A stretch of 6,090 bases of DNA, taken from the NCBI GenBank assembly GCA_902776515.1, contig CACYQE010000049.1, forward strand, positions 1 to 6,090, read 5' to 3'. Each line of letters opens with the position of its first letter. Within the stretch, counting starts at the first letter, position 1. Below are positions 5,509 through 6,090 of the stretch, in pieces. The stretch is from an uncultured Pseudomonadota bacterium (GTDB lineage Bacteria > Pseudomonadota > Alphaproteobacteria > Rs-D84). The notes beneath the pieces were generated by a model, which saw nothing but the letters and a program-made list of their open reading frames with translations, did no database searches and was not told where the DNA came from. A program made the translations under genes and the position numbers.

Positions 5509-5515
5509 ACCCTTT
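5509..5515 (-). promoter_or_regulatory. Ribosome binding site overlapping the upstream stop codon
   Basis: On the minus strand the TAA stop (5514-5516) runs directly into AAAGGG (5510-5515), which serves the ATG at 5499 at a rather long spacing of ten bases. The overlap implies one mRNA for the two envelope genes. Confidence 0.6.
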
Positions 5516-6090
5516 AAAACTTCGCTTCAACCCCTATACGGATGCCCAAAGATCTGTACACAGAATCAACTTCGCTGCCGGATTTACAAACCCAACCCGG
5601 ACAAGTTGTCTGTAATTCTTTTATACTTTGAGCTGTTGGGTCGCTTGCTAACATTTCTGCTTCGGAATCGTAATTTCCCAACAATTCATTATAGATAGCG
5701 GTATAATACGAACCATTCAGATATGTTTTTGCTTCGGCACCGGTTGCACTGTAATAGTCAAACGTAAAGCCCAACGACAATGATATACTATCTGTTAACG
5801 CTGTCAAATAATTCGCACCTAACCCCAAATGCCATGCATCGCCAAGGCCACCAGTGTCCTCAACACTCTTGGGATGTTGCCAATCCGGACGATACGGTTG
5901 ATCGCCGGTTGCAGTATACATTGGCAAACCTAATTCGACACGCCCATTTACCGCATTGTATTGATTAATGTCATAAACCATATCCATCGCTAAATAAGGT
6001 CCCATCCATTCAACTTCGTACGAATGACTGACCCCCGGTAAAATATACGCGTATGTTCCACCGGTGCTAATTCCATTTGGATATTGATTC
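5514..6090 (-). CDS. Outer-membrane beta-barrel protein, C-terminal 191 residues, possibly omptin-like
   Basis: The 5' end is outside the window; the frame is open from 6089, so the internal ATG at 6005 is not the true start. The visible part alternates amphipathic strands and loops (MGPYLAMDMVYDI, GRVELGLPMYTA, AWHLGLGANYL, ISLSLGFTFDYY) and ends LGIRIGVEAKF, with the terminal Phe that marks proteins folded by the BAM complex. The order PYLxM-strand, acidic loop with DWQH (5874-5885), S-V-E-D, then AWHLGLGANY recalls the C-terminal half of omptin proteases, where an Asp-x-His pair sits in that loop; here the spacing is Asp-x-x-His, so protease activity is doubtful. A long loop of about 45 residues before the last strand carries CPGWVC, a possible disulfide. 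The next gene starts 14 bases after the stop. Confidence 0.8.
   Translation of the reverse strand, partial: NQYPNGISTGGTYAYILPGVSHSYEVEWMGPYLAMDMVYDINQYNAVNGRVELGLPMYTATGDQPYRPDWQHPKSVEDTGGLGDAWHLGLGANYLTALTDSISLSLGFTFDYYSATGAEAKTYLNGSYYTAIYNELLGNYDSEAEMLASDPTAQSIKELQTTCPGWVCKSGSEVDSVYRSLGIRIGVEAKF

Overview
The window looks like chromosomal DNA from an AT-rich Gram-negative bacterium, most likely an alphaproteobacterium with a compact genome, perhaps one of the uncultured gut lineages. This is inferred from the long charged C-terminal tail on ribosomal protein S2, the sec-dependent outer-membrane proteins, the AT-rich base composition and a palindromic repeat of a kind common in alphaproteobacteria. 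Every supported gene lies on the minus strand, so the window is described from high to low coordinates. The code appears standard: Trp is read from TGG and no reading frame needs TGA.

Region 1 (6090-3985) is an envelope gene cluster. It holds the 3' part of an outer-membrane beta-barrel protein (possibly omptin-like), a secreted 206-residue protein whose ribosome binding site touches the preceding stop codon, and a 287-residue signal-peptide-bearing beta-barrel protein. Gaps of 14 and 30 bases suggest one transcript. None of the three has a confidently recognised family.

Region 2 (3984-3536) is intergenic. Its first 159 bases are a nested inverted-repeat element that abuts the stop codon of the last barrel gene. 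After an AT-rich stretch comes a strong sigma70-type promoter and a structured leader of about 110 nt before rpsB.

Region 3 (3535-1705) is the rpsB-tsf translation operon (ribosomal protein S2, elongation factor Ts). It has an intergenic hairpin and ends in a clear intrinsic terminator. pyrH, which often follows tsf in proteobacteria, is absent.

Region 4 (1687-943) holds two unrecognised genes between tsf and tyrS: a 49-residue ORF that begins right after the tsf terminator, and a 172-residue cytoplasmic-looking protein with a CAxx-CAxx-CAxx helix. The pair ends in a terminator with a GAAA tetraloop.

Region 5 (875-1) has a promoter and the first 271 codons of tyrS (tyrosyl-tRNA synthetase), which runs off the window. 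The tyrS and rpsB promoters share an identical 13-mer. The most unusual items are the cysteine-tetrad protein with its small neighbour, the nested palindromic element, and the envelope gene cluster.
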